Below, piece by piece: positions 18,753 through 28,600 of a stretch of 64,000 nt of DNA. Position 1 is the first letter of the stretch; every line of letters begins with the position of its first letter. Location of the stretch: assembly GCA_900543085.1 (NCBI GenBank), contig UQQF01000002.1:1-64000 (forward strand), given 5' to 3'. A program made the translations under genes and the position numbers. Source of the stretch: an uncultured Eubacteriales bacterium. Its GTDB lineage: Bacteria; Bacillota; Clostridia; Oscillospirales; Oscillospiraceae. The notes beneath the pieces were generated by a model. The model was not told where the DNA came from, searched no databases, and was given only the letters and a program-made list of their open reading frames with translations.

Positions 18753-19955
18753 TCAAAGGGCGTTCTTATAAATTTGTATCAGGTCTTCCTTGTACAGCTT
18801 CTTCACGGAGCCGTTGCAGGGCTTCTTGTTCACCATCAGCACTTGGTCGGCCATGCGCTCTATCTGCTCGTCCGTCGGGCGGATGTCGAGGTCGGACAGC
18901 TTCACGGGCATACCGAGGGAGACAAACCACTCGCGCAGGCGGCGTATGCCCTCGAGGGCGATCTCCTCGTCTGTGCCGAAGTCCGCGGGCACGTCCCAAA
19001 CCTTTTCTGCCCAGCGTTTCACGCGCGGCAGGTTGTCCTTGTACACGTAGGGCAGCCATGCGCAGTAGACTATGGTGAGGGTGGAGCCGTGTATTACGTC
19101 GAACAGCGCGCCGATCTGGTGCGCAATGGCGTGCGTGACCATCTCCTTGTGGCGTCCCCAGGCTATCCACTCGTCCACGCCCATATTGGCTATGGCCATG
19201 AGCTCGCCGCGCTCGACCACGCTGTCCTGCTCGGGGTCAAGCAGCTTGGGCGCCAGGTCGGAGTGCAGATAGTGCATCGCCGACTCGAGCAGGTTGTCGA
19301 AGTAGCCGAAGTGTGCGTCGTCGGTCATATACCGGTCGCAGTGGTGGCTCATGATGTCGCATATGCCGTTGACCATCAGATAGCGCGGTATGGTCAGCGT
19401 GTACTTGGGGTCGAGGAAGGCAAAGTGCGGGCGCATGACCCTGTCTGAGAAGGGGCTCTTCATGAGCTTGTCCTCGTTGCGGATGATGGACGCAAGCCCC
19501 ATCTCGCTGCCGGTCGCGGGCATGGTCACCACGCTGGCGACGGGCAGGGTCTTCATCTTCCCGGCGAGGCTGACGTCGCGGCTGCACACGTCCCAGATGT
19601 CGCCGTCATAGAACACGCCGACGGCGATGCACTTGGCGGAGTCGATGGCGGAGCCGCCGCCGATGGCCACCATGTAGTCCACGCCCTCGCGGCGAGCCAG
19701 CTCTATGCCCTCGCGGACGAGGCTTATCCTGGGATTGGGCACTACGCCGCCCAGCTCTATGTACTCAAGTCCCGCGTCCTCCAGGCTTTTGCGGACGGTT
19801 TCCAGCACGCCCGTGCTGTGCAGGTATTCGCCGGAGCCGTAGTGCACCATAACCTTGGTGGCTCCGTCTCTCTTTATCAGCGCGCCCAGCTTTTCGGCAG
19901 CGCCGTCGCCGAACACAACCTCTGTGTTCCACCAGAGCTGAAAATCATGTATCAT
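18753..19955 (-). CDS. Iron-containing alcohol dehydrogenase, BDH/YqhD-like
   Basis: The 400-residue member of the butanol-dehydrogenase branch is distinct from the two enzymes at 10-12 kb. It has the cofactor loop GGGSAIDSAK (about 95-104), MPATGSEM, the metal ligands in CDIMSHHCD, and the His residues of THAIAHQIGALFDVIHG. This branch typically uses NADPH and reduces aldehydes. ATG 19955 follows GGAGGTAA and gives the normal start MIHDFQLWWNTEVVFG; an upstream codon at 20030 would add an unrelated Arg-rich leader. Confidence 0.9.
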   Translation of the reverse strand: MIHDFQLWWNTEVVFGDGAAEKLGALIKRDGATKVMVHYGSGEYLHSTGVLETVRKSLEDAGLEYIELGGVVPNPRISLVREGIELARREGVDYMVAIGGGSAIDSAKCIAVGVFYDGDIWDVCSRDVSLAGKMKTLPVASVVTMPATGSEMGLASIIRNEDKLMKSPFSDRVMRPHFAFLDPKYTLTIPRYLMVNGICDIMSHHCDRYMTDDAHFGYFDNLLESAMHYLHSDLAPKLLDPEQDSVVERGELMAIANMGVDEWIAWGRHKEMVTHAIAHQIGALFDVIHGSTLTIVYCAWLPYVYKDNLPRVKRWAEKVWDVPADFGTDEEIALEGIRRLREWFVSLGMPVKLSDLDIRPTDEQIERMADQVLMVNKKPCNGSVKKLYKEDLIQIYKNAL

Positions 19956-20089
19956 GTGCGTTACCTCCATTGCGCTTACAGCGCGTCTCGGGCGCCGGCC
20001 GGCCGCCCATTTGACATAAAGATAACACACTTGCGCGCGTCAATCTAACATGAAAAACTGATTGACGCCATTCAAAACCTCAATGAGCG

Positions 20090-20986
20090 TCAGACCACCG
20101 GCGGTTCGGAGTAGAAGTTCAGGCAGCAGTCGCGCACGTACTCAACCGCGGGGGAGAGCTTGCGCGTAGCCGACCACATGAGATAGATGCCGCGCAGGCA
20201 CATCTCGTCGTCGATGGGGACAAAGCGCAGAAAGTCCGGGCTGATGGCCGTGCGCGCCATTATGGCTATGCCGTTGCCGAGCGCCACCTGGGAGAGCTGG
20301 TCGAGCCAGTCGCTGCAATACTCGGTGAAATTCGGCTTGAGCCCGTGGGCGCGGTACATGTCGCGTATCCAGTTGTCCTGGTTGTCGTACTGGTTGTAGC
20401 CTATGAGCTGCTCGTCCGCCAGCTCCACTATGGTCACGCTCTGCTTGTCGGCGAGGGCGTGAGTTGCCGGCATAACGGCGCACAGATGCTGCCTGGCAAA
20501 CAGTACGGATTCAAGTCCGTCCGTCTGCTCGGCGCTGGAAAAGACCAGATCCTGCTCCCCGCGCACGCAGGCGGTCTCAAAGTGCACGCGCTGGTAATTG
20601 ATGCTGAAATTTATCTTGATGTCCGAAAAAGCCTCCAGAGTGCGGAATGAGCCGAACATTTCAGGCACAAACCCGCTGCCGTTTATGAACGAGTACGCCA
20701 CATTCACCTCGCCGCTGAGCGGGTTGCGCAGACGCCGGACTGCGTCCTCTATCTCGCCGAAGTCCTCAATGGCTTTGTTGACCAGAGGCAGGAGGGCGCT
20801 GCCGAAGGTGGTCAGGCTTATGCTCTTGCCGCTTTCGCGCACAAAGAGGGGCTGACCCAGCTCCCGCTCCAGCACGCTGATGGCGTAGCTCAGCGCCGAC
20901 TGAGTTATGTAGAGGTTCTGCGCCGCCTTTGTGAAGTGCAGGGTGTCCGCCACTTCCTTGAAATATATGAGCTGCTGTAATGTCAT
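20090..20986 (-). CDS. LysR family transcriptional regulator (copy 2)
   Basis: The 298-residue paralogue of the regulator at 15988-16884 has HTH MTLQQLIYFKEVADTLHFTKAAQ and the same C-terminal ending. It is divergent from the flavoprotein gene at 21122, with 135 bp between, the usual LysR arrangement for control of the divergent target. That spacer holds a promoter and A/T-rich inverted half-sites near 21029-21050. Its ligand is probably a substrate or product of the flavoprotein. Confidence 0.92.
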   Translation of the reverse strand: MTLQQLIYFKEVADTLHFTKAAQNLYITQSALSYAISVLERELGQPLFVRESGKSISLTTFGSALLPLVNKAIEDFGEIEDAVRRLRNPLSGEVNVAYSFINGSGFVPEMFGSFRTLEAFSDIKINFSINYQRVHFETACVRGEQDLVFSSAEQTDGLESVLFARQHLCAVMPATHALADKQSVTIVELADEQLIGYNQYDNQDNWIRDMYRAHGLKPNFTEYCSDWLDQLSQVALGNGIAIMARTAISPDFLRFVPIDDEMCLRGIYLMWSATRKLSPAVEYVRDCCLNFYSEPPVV

Positions 20987-21053
20987 TCCCGGCCTCCGTT
21001 TTCTGGCTTTTGCCGTGTTAAATTTTTTTGATTGAAACGATGAAAAACATCTG

Positions 21054-21083
21054 TTGGCCTTATCAAGCGAATCCTGTTATATT
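21054..21083 (+). promoter_or_regulatory. Promoter of the flavoprotein-permease operon
   Basis: TTGGCC, an 18-bp spacer and TATATT; the poor -35 suits activation by the divergent LysR protein. The site AGGAGG precedes the ATG at 21122. Confidence 0.55.
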
Positions 21084-21121
21084 ATAAACAAATTCCCGAC
21101 AAAAAGCTAGGAGGAATAACA

Positions 21122-23107
21122 ATGGGCAAGTACGAGAAACTCTTTTCCCCGCTGAAGATAGGCTCCATAACGGTGAAGAACCGCTACGCCGTGGGTCCCA
21201 TGGGCGGACGTCATTTCATCTACAACAACATGGGCGCGTACAGCGAGAACGGCATAGACTACTGGGTCGAGATGGCTCGCGGCGGCTTCGGCCTCATCGT
21301 CACCGGCTCCAACGTGGCCAACCTCACCGTCGACCCCTTTGACCCGGCCAACGGCAACCCCAACCCGGCCTCCCATCCCGGATTCTTCGGCTACGGCGCG
21401 CGCACCGTGCTCGAGCGCGTGCACGACTACGGCGGAAGGATGTTCCTGCAGATCTCCATGGGTCCGGGGCGTATGCGCGACGGCAAGAGCTGCTCTGCCA
21501 TCCCCAAGTACAAGGAGCCGGACAAGCTCACCGAGGTTTTGACCAAGGAGGAGATAGAGACCAAGATAGCCGACATGATAAAGCTCGCCAAGCTCGCCAA
21601 GGGCTGGGGCTATGACGGCGTCGAGATCCACGGTATGCACTGGGGCTATCTGCTCGACCAGTTCGCCATGGCCTACACCAACCACCGCACCGACGAGTAC
21701 GGCGGCGACCTCGACGGCAGGCTCACCGTTCACCGCAAGATCATCCAGGGCATCAAGGCCGCATGCGGCAAGGACTTCCCCGTGTCCATCCGCATGAGCA
21801 TGAAGACCTTCATGGCCGGCTACCGCAAGAGCACCCTTACCGGCGAGGGCGAGGTCGGCCGCACCATCGAGGAGGCCGTCGAGATAGCCAAGAAGTTTGA
21901 AAGCTACGGCATCGACATGCTCAACGTCAACACCGGCACCTACGACACCTTCTACTACTGCGTCGGCCCGTACTACATGCCCAAGGGCTACAACATCGAG
22001 TTTGCCCGCCAGATAAAGCAGGCCGTGAACATCCCCGTGTTCGTCGCCGGCAAGATGGACAACCCCGAGATGTGCGAGCGCGCCATCGCCGACGGCAGCA
22101 TCGACGGCGTGACCCTCGCCCGCGCCTCCCTGGTGGATTCGCACTACCCCGAGAAGGTGTATATGGGCCGCGAAGACCGCATCCGTCCCTGCATCTCCTG
22201 CACCAACTGCATCGAGAGCAACCTCGCCGGCGGAGTGCCTCTGTGCAGCGTGAACCCCGCCGCGATGCACGAGTTCAACTATGGCATCACCAAGGCCGTT
22301 GAAAAGAAGAAGGTCGTCGTAGTAGGCGGCGGTGTGTCCGGCATGGAAGCCGCGCGCACATGTTTCCTGCGCGGCCACGACGTGGAGCTTTACGAGGCCG
22401 GCGGCGCGCTGGGCGGCCACCTCATCGAGGCCGGCAGTCACCCGTTCAAGGACGGCATCGCCGCGCTGAACCGCTGGTATCAGAACGAGCTGAACATCCT
22501 CGGCGTGCCCGTCCACCTCAACAGCCCCATGGATGCGGAGAAGATCAAGGCTCTGCGCCCCGACACCGTCATCCTCGCCGTCGGCTCCACGCACTTCATG
22601 CCGAAGATCCCCGGCATTGACCACCGCAAGACCGCGGGCTGCTACGACGTGCTGATGAAGAACGTCAAGCCTGGCAGGAAGGTCGTCGTGGTCGGCGGCG
22701 GCATGACCGGCTGCGAGCTGGCCTACGACCTCGCGGCCTACGAGCACTGCGACGTCACGCTGGTCGAGGCGCTGGACAAGGTCATGAGCTCCGGCCCGGC
22801 GGTGCCTCACGCCGTGCACGACATGCTGCTCGACCTGCTCGACCACTTCAACGTCAAGGTCATGACCGGCCATGCCATAGCCGCTGTGAACGACGAAGGC
22901 GCCGTGATAAAGTCCATGGCCGACGGCAGCGAGCAGACGCTCGAGGCCGACACCGTCGTGATGGCCATCGGCCTGCGCCCGAGGGCGGACGTGACAAGCG
23001 AGCTGGCCGGCAGCGGCATCCAGGTGTTCACCACCGGCGACGGTCTCCAGGTCGGCAACATCCGCACCTGCGTCTCCGGTGCTTACGAGATAGCCCGCAA
23101 TATCTGA
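21122..23107 (+). CDS. NADH:flavin oxidoreductase / 2,4-dienoyl-CoA reductase-like flavoprotein
   Basis: The 661-residue enzyme has the three-part FadH/enoate reductase layout: an FMN-binding TIM barrel (about 1-340, opening YEKLFSPLKIGSITVKNR), a [4Fe-4S] motif C-x2-C-x2-C-x11-C (CISCTNC...PLC, about 358-376), and an FAD/NAD(P) two-dinucleotide domain (loops VVVVGGGVSGMEA near 395 and VVVVGGGMTGCEL near 520). Such enzymes reduce activated C=C bonds, for example in unsaturated carboxylates, their CoA esters or steroid enones. Controlled by the divergent LysR and followed by an SLC13 permease, it may act on an imported unsaturated organic acid. The substrate is not determinable here. Confidence 0.9.
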   Translation: MGKYEKLFSPLKIGSITVKNRYAVGPMGGRHFIYNNMGAYSENGIDYWVEMARGGFGLIVTGSNVANLTVDPFDPANGNPNPASHPGFFGYGARTVLERVHDYGGRMFLQISMGPGRMRDGKSCSAIPKYKEPDKLTEVLTKEEIETKIADMIKLAKLAKGWGYDGVEIHGMHWGYLLDQFAMAYTNHRTDEYGGDLDGRLTVHRKIIQGIKAACGKDFPVSIRMSMKTFMAGYRKSTLTGEGEVGRTIEEAVEIAKKFESYGIDMLNVNTGTYDTFYYCVGPYYMPKGYNIEFARQIKQAVNIPVFVAGKMDNPEMCERAIADGSIDGVTLARASLVDSHYPEKVYMGREDRIRPCISCTNCIESNLAGGVPLCSVNPAAMHEFNYGITKAVEKKKVVVVGGGVSGMEAARTCFLRGHDVELYEAGGALGGHLIEAGSHPFKDGIAALNRWYQNELNILGVPVHLNSPMDAEKIKALRPDTVILAVGSTHFMPKIPGIDHRKTAGCYDVLMKNVKPGRKVVVVGGGMTGCELAYDLAAYEHCDVTLVEALDKVMSSGPAVPHAVHDMLLDLLDHFNVKVMTGHAIAAVNDEGAVIKSMADGSEQTLEADTVVMAIGLRPRADVTSELAGSGIQVFTTGDGLQVGNIRTCVSGAYEIARNI

Positions 23108-23122
23108 GCGGCTGCATAAAGG

Positions 23123-23147
23123 GCAGGCAGGCCATTGGCCTGCCTGC
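23123..23147 (+). other. Intercistronic palindrome
   Basis: Arms GCAGGCAGGCC/GGCCTGCCTGC around three bases, with no T-run. It lies between the flavoprotein and permease genes and may be an mRNA-stabilising or processing hairpin. Confidence 0.6.
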
Positions 23148-23193
23148 TCAAAGGGGACGATAGTTAGTTTTCTGATTAACGCAGGAGGGGACT

Positions 23194-24462
23194 ATGGAAC
23201 AGAGCACATTGGCATTGATAATACTGGCTGTGACGCTGGTGCTTTACTGCATACCCGCAGTGCCTCTGGCGGTTACCACGATATTGGCGATGCTGGCCAT
23301 GGCGGCGACCGGGATAATCACGTTTTCCGAGGCATATTCCGGCTTTGCAAACTCGGCGATTTTCCTCATGGCCGGCATGATGATAATAGGCCGCGCCTGG
23401 TTCACTACCGGGCTGGCGGGGAGAATAAGCCGTGTGCTCTACCGTTTCGTAGGCTCCAACGAAAAGCTGCTGATAGCCGTCATACTCGTCGTGGCGTCTT
23501 TCATAAGCGTGTTCCTCAACGGCTCACTGACCGTTGCGATACTTATGCCGGTGATCGACAGCCTGGTCGTCCGCTCGGGCGGGCGGATAACGCGCAAGCA
23601 GACATATTTCCCCCTGGGCGTGGCCTCCGTGCTGGGCAACAACCTGACCACCATCAGCGCCACCAGCATGGTCACGGCCGGAGCGCTGCTCAGCGAGGCG
23701 GGGTTCAGGCAGCTGGGTCTGTTTGAGCCGACGGCCGTAAACCTCCCGGCTCTCCTGGTGGTGATAGTGTTCTATATCCTCGCCGGACACAAGCTGCAAT
23801 CACGCTGGTTCGACTTCGAGGAGATACCGCCCGCGCCCGAGCAGGAGCTGAGCGAGGACGCGCTGAGCGGCGTCCCGATCTGGAAGACCTGGCTGACTCT
23901 GGCTGTTACCCTCGCCGTGGTCGTGCTGCTTGTCTGCGGGGCGGACACGGGCTTTGCGGCGCTGATAGGCGCCTGCGTCCTGGTGCTCACGCGCTGCGTG
24001 TCCGAGCGCGAGGCGTTTGCAAGCATAAGCTGGCAGGTAATCATCATAGCCGCGGGGGCAATAGGCTTCTCCAAGGGCATGGACGCCTCCGGCGCGGGCG
24101 CTATAATCGCCAACACCGTCATCGGCCTGTTCGGGGACGGCTCGCCGTTCGTGATCTGCATCGCGCTCTTTGTGATAGGCTCCCTGCTCAGCAACTTTAT
24201 GAGCGACAACGCCTCCGTCGCGGTGCTGATACCCATAACCCTGGCCGTGGCGCAGGGGATGAACTGCGACGCGACGCCACTTGTGCTCTCCGCCGCGTCC
24301 GGCATCAAGGTCGCGCTCGCCACGCCTATAAGCGTGACGCCCATGACCATGATCGGCGTGCCCGGCTACCGCTTCATGGACTACCTGCGCATGGGCGGAC
24401 TGGTGAACCTCATCTCCCTGGCCGTGACCGGCGCGGCGATCTACGTGATATACTTCATGTGA
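23194..24462 (+). CDS. SLC13/DASS-type anion permease (copy 2)
   Basis: The 422-residue paralogue of the permease at 12505-13776 has collinear motifs: GNNLTTISATS in the first half, MSDNASVAVLIP in the second, and the shared ending GYRFMDYLRMGGLVNL. It lies 86 bases after the flavoprotein with an AGGAGG site and is probably co-transcribed. Unlike copy 1, its base composition matches the surrounding genes. Sodium-coupled uptake of a dicarboxylate-like anion is the family expectation. Confidence 0.85.
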   Translation: MEQSTLALIILAVTLVLYCIPAVPLAVTTILAMLAMAATGIITFSEAYSGFANSAIFLMAGMMIIGRAWFTTGLAGRISRVLYRFVGSNEKLLIAVILVVASFISVFLNGSLTVAILMPVIDSLVVRSGGRITRKQTYFPLGVASVLGNNLTTISATSMVTAGALLSEAGFRQLGLFEPTAVNLPALLVVIVFYILAGHKLQSRWFDFEEIPPAPEQELSEDALSGVPIWKTWLTLAVTLAVVVLLVCGADTGFAALIGACVLVLTRCVSEREAFASISWQVIIIAAGAIGFSKGMDASGAGAIIANTVIGLFGDGSPFVICIALFVIGSLLSNFMSDNASVAVLIPITLAVAQGMNCDATPLVLSAASGIKVALATPISVTPMTMIGVPGYRFMDYLRMGGLVNLISLAVTGAAIYVIYFM

Positions 24463-24483
24463 GGCGCCTGCGGGCAAAAGCGC

Positions 24484-24516
24484 TTGAGGTCTGAGAAAAA
24501 TCTGCTATAATAGCAG
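24484..24516 (+). promoter_or_regulatory. Promoter with palindromic -10 region
   Basis: TTGAGG, a 16-bp spacer and TATAAT (24506-24511). The -10 lies inside a 7-1-7 palindrome CTGCTAT-A-ATAGCAG (24502-24516), a candidate operator. Confidence 0.6.
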
Positions 24517-24540
24517 TAGTTTCAGGCTGGAGGTGCAGTT

Positions 24541-25647
24541 GTGGAGATACATCTTACGGAACGTGCCGCCGCCGAGTACGAGCGGATAAGTTCCGGGGCT
24601 ATGACGCCCGAGATGGCGTCGGAGTATCTGCGCGACGGCCGGATCCAGCTGCGGACGTTCGCCGAGTCGCTGAGGGAGGTTTACCCCTTCCCGGACATCG
24701 TCCGGCGCCTAACCGACGCCTTCCTGGCCTTTGAGCCTGAAAGCTCACCCGATGCCGTGGCGAAGAAGGTGGGCGGCTGGCTCGACGGCAGGAGCCGTCC
24801 CGGACACAGGGAGGACGTATTCAAGCTCGGCTTTGCGCTGGGGCTGAACGAGGGCGACGTCAGCCATCTGCTCGGCCAGTGCACCGGATACGGCATACAC
24901 TACCGCGAGGCGATGGACGTGATCTACGCATGGTTCCTGCGCAGCGGCCGCAGCTACGCCGAGGCGCGCGAGTTCTATGCCGCGCTTCCGGCGGCGGAGC
25001 GCTACGCCGGGTGTTGGGAGGAGCAGGGGAACGTACACATAACCTTCGAGCTCAGGAACGCGCTCATGTCCGCCCGCACCAGCGAGGAGCTGCGCGAGGC
25101 ATATCTCCGGAATATCGGCCTGTTCGGCCGGCTGCACCTGCGTGCATACAGGTATTTTGAGAAGTACCTGGGTTTGCTCAGACGCCCTGAGTCGGGCTGG
25201 GACGGGGATCCGGAGGAGGACTATTCGCTGGACACGGTGATGAAGAAATACCTCACTCTGCGTATGCCGTCCGGCCGCGCCCGGGGCAGGTACTCGGTGA
25301 CGCAGAAGCTGCTCAAGCGCAACTGGCCGAACGCCACGTCGCTCAAGAACATCCGTGCTCAACGGGAGGACGTCCCGCGCAAGCTCCTGCTTCTGCTCTA
25401 TGTCATAACCGAGAACGTGGTCGACGGGGAGTACAGCGAGCTGGACGAGGACTACCTGAGCATAGGCGAGCGGCTCAGGCAGCACTGGTGGGTGCTCAAC
25501 GCCATCCTCATCGACTGCGGCATGCCCACGCTCGACCCGCGCAATGCCACGGACTGGCTCATCATGTACGCGCTGACCGCCGGCGGCGACGAGTCCATGA
25601 GCGAGCGCATGAGCCAGGTGATAGACCACCTGTTCGCGGACATGTGA
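24541..25647 (+). CDS. Unknown helical protein next to a Ser/Thr kinase
   Basis: I do not recognise a named family for this 368-residue protein. It is rich in Glu, Arg and Leu, has no signal peptide, membrane segment or Cys cluster, and looks all-helical and cytosolic. The start is GTG 24541, supported by GGAGGTG 5 bases upstream. A phosphorylation target is conceivable because it converges on a kinase gene at 25699-28965. The -10 palindrome suggests regulated expression. It is a single gene between a promoter and a bidirectional terminator. Confidence 0.7.
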   Translation: MEIHLTERAAAEYERISSGAMTPEMASEYLRDGRIQLRTFAESLREVYPFPDIVRRLTDAFLAFEPESSPDAVAKKVGGWLDGRSRPGHREDVFKLGFALGLNEGDVSHLLGQCTGYGIHYREAMDVIYAWFLRSGRSYAEAREFYAALPAAERYAGCWEEQGNVHITFELRNALMSARTSEELREAYLRNIGLFGRLHLRAYRYFEKYLGLLRRPESGWDGDPEEDYSLDTVMKKYLTLRMPSGRARGRYSVTQKLLKRNWPNATSLKNIRAQREDVPRKLLLLLYVITENVVDGEYSELDEDYLSIGERLRQHWWVLNAILIDCGMPTLDPRNATDWLIMYALTAGGDESMSERMSQVIDHLFADM

Positions 25648-25657
25648 GCTAATAACC

Positions 25658-25690
25658 TGCCCCGCACGGACGAAGCTCCGTACGGGGCAA
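25658..25690. terminator. Bidirectional terminator (unknown protein / kinase)
   Basis: The stem TGCCCCG-CACGGA/TCCGTA-CGGGGCA has one mismatch and is followed by ATTTTCGTTT on the plus strand. Confidence 0.75.
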
Positions 25691-25698
25691 TTTTCGTT

Positions 25699-28600
25699 TC
25701 AGCTCCGGGGCAGCACATCCGCGCCGCCCGCGACCATGCCGTCGGGGCCGAGGACTATCGCCCTTTCCTCGTCGAAATCGGAGTAGATTCGGCCGAGGTT
25801 GTCAAGGAGACCCAAAACGTGCACGGGCTGGCCTATGTACAGCTCCCCGCTGTTTGTAAACGTGCCGTGCACCCAAACTCCACGCATGTCCGAAAAGCCG
25901 CCGGCCGTAAAGCTGCCGCAGTTGAGAACGGACGCGCCCTGCGCTATCTCCAGCATCGCGCCCTCACTGCGGAAAAAGGAGCCTGCGTCTATAGATAGCA
26001 CGCTGCCCCCGCCGAGAGAGAGGCTGCCGGCCTGGCTGTAGACCGAGCCGCTGAGCGCGATGCTCCCGGCCTGCAGCGCGCTGAGCTGGATGATGTGCGC
26101 TCCGGAGGCACGGATGTCCAACGCGGCGTCCGTCACTCCCGTGCCCGCTATGGCCAGATAGCTGCTGTCCGAGACGGTGACGGAGCTGAGCAGGGCGCTT
26201 TGTATGCTGTCGTAAACCAGCATGGAGGCGCCGGCGAGCTCTATGCTCTCAAGCTCCAGATCGCCGTCGCGGGTGTAGACCCAGGAGCCGCCGCTCACGC
26301 TCAGGCTCGCCGCGCCGTCCGTGCCGCGCCAGGCGCAGATGAACTCCGCCATCGCGCCGTTTTGCACCGCGACGCTGTCGCAGGTCAGCTCGCCGTTGAC
26401 GCAGAATATCGTCCCGTCCACCGTGAGCTGCGCGCCCTCGGGCAGGGCGAGGTGTCCGGACACGTAGAGCGGCTTTGTGACGGTCAGCGGCCGCGTCAGG
26501 CTCAGATCTCCCTCGACTACCACCGCCTCTGCGCCGCCCTCGTCCATGGCGGCGAGCAGCTCGGCCTCGGTGGAGGCATAAGCCTGCGCCGCCCCGACGT
26601 CTATGGGCGTGAAGTCCACACACCAAGCCGTGCCGTCTATGTCGCCGTCCACCACGGCGTAGTGATTGCGGTACAGGAATATCCCCTCGGTCGTGTCGAA
26701 CTCTCCGTCCGCAGCTATTTCGAGCGAGCTGCCGTCGTACATGTCCAGCAGGCCGCTGTTGCATAGCTCCCCGCCGGAGAGCACCTCTATCGCGCCGCGG
26801 CTGACAACGCGGCCGGTCAAGTCCATGTCGCCAGAGACGCTTATGCCGCCCATGTTGCGCAGCGTACCTCCCATTTGGAAAGCGGCTCCCTCGTCCAGCC
26901 GGACGGAGCCGAAATTGAGAAAGCTGCGCTCGCCGAAGCCGAACAGGGTCTGATCGCCGCTGCCCTCCGCTGTGCCGACGTCCAGCGTGCCGAAGTTCAG
27001 GATATCGCACCACGCCGCGCTGTACGCAGTGAGGCTCAGCTCGCCGAAGTTCATCAGCGTCCACGCGGCGTCATCCTCGTCCGCGTTCTCCACCCAGAGC
27101 TCTCCGGCGGCCTCGATGGAGCCGCAGTTGAGCAGCAGCGAGCCCTCGCCGCAGCACCGGATCCCGGCGTCTACGCTGCCGTAGTTTACGAGCGGGGCGC
27201 CGTTCATCTGTATCTCCGCGCCGGATGCGGCCGAGAGGCTCGCACCCTCGCTCACCACGAGCGGCCGCTCAAAAGTTAGCGTCTCGCTCAGCGCTATGCT
27301 GCCTTCGACAACGATTGCGAGCGCCCCGGCGTCGCCGCTCGCGGCCTTGAGATCGTCGAAGGTGGAGACGGTCACCGCTTCGCCACCGGCGAGCCGCATA
27401 TCGCGCACCTCGCCGTTTACGCTCCCGCCATCCTGCAAAAGGCCGCCGCCGGAGAGCAGGTACACGGAGGCGTTCAGCGAGGCGCCGTCCACCGTCACCA
27501 GCGAGCCGCCGGCGGCGACGATCGTGCCGTCGTCCGCCAACTCGCCGGCCGTCCACAGCACGCCGCCTTCGCGCAGTATAAGCGCCCCCGGCATGACGAG
27601 ACGCGCGCCCTCGCTTATCAGCAGGGGCTTGTCCAGCTCCGTGACCGTCCCGGGCAGCCCAACGTCCGCGCCGGAGCCTTCAAGTATCACCGCCGCGACG
27701 GTGCTGTCCGCGAGGGCGAAGGCCAGCTCAGTTTCGCTGCTCACCGTGACGGCGTCCTCAAACAGCTCGTCGCGCTTGAAGCTTGCGAGCTCCTGCGGCT
27801 GTGAGGTTCCCGCTTTGTGCTGCCCGGGTATCAGGAGCGCCAGCGCGGCGATAAAGGCAAGCGCGCACAGCAAAGCCGCTATCCGGCCGGACACACGCCG
27901 CTTTGCGGCCGGCGCTTGCGCGTCTGCCGCGCTTTCCCCCTCCCGGGAGCCGGCGTCCACGCCCGCGGATGCGTCCTCGGTGCAATACAGCCCCGAGTAC
28001 AGCTCGTCAACCGTCTGGCAGCGCTTTTCGGGGTTTATCTCCATGCCCCTGAGCAGGGCGCGCTGCTGTTCCGGAGTTATGTCAACTCCGAGCGCCATCG
28101 GCGCAGCCAGCTCGTCGGAGAGCAGCCTGTCCAGAGACTTGGGCGGCACACGGCCGGTCAGGCAGAAATATATAGTGGCCGAGAGGGCGTAGACGTCCGT
28201 CCAGGGACCCTGTCCCATGCACTGGTACTGCTCTATCGGGGCGTAGCCCTGCTTGAGTGCCACGGCCATGGTGCTGTCCGTACCCCGGGACGACTCCCGC
28301 GCGCAGCCGAAGTCCAGCAGGCGCACCGAGCCCTGCTCCAGCATAAGGTTGTCTGGGCTTATATCGCGGTGGATCAGCCCGGCCTTGTGCATGGCGCTGA
28401 GCGCGGTGAACAGCGGCTCTATCAGAGGGAAAAGCTCCGAGGCCGGTATCCTGCCGCCCCGCCGGGCGGCGAGGTCTATGAAGTTGGTCCCCTCGACGTA
28501 CTCCATGACTATGTACGCCGTATTGTTGGCCTCAAAGTAGTCGCGCACCATCACTATCTGCGGCTGCTTTTCCATGCGCGCCATCGTCCTGGCCTCGCAG

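Noticed and set aside
18724..20030. Longer N-termini for the MFS carrier and the BDH-like dehydrogenase
   Set aside because: Upstream in-frame codons add basic, low-complexity leaders and ignore good ribosome sites at the chosen starts.
23123..23147. Transcription terminator between flavoprotein and permease genes
   Set aside because: The palindrome is strong but lacks a T-run, and the downstream gene has no convincing promoter of its own.
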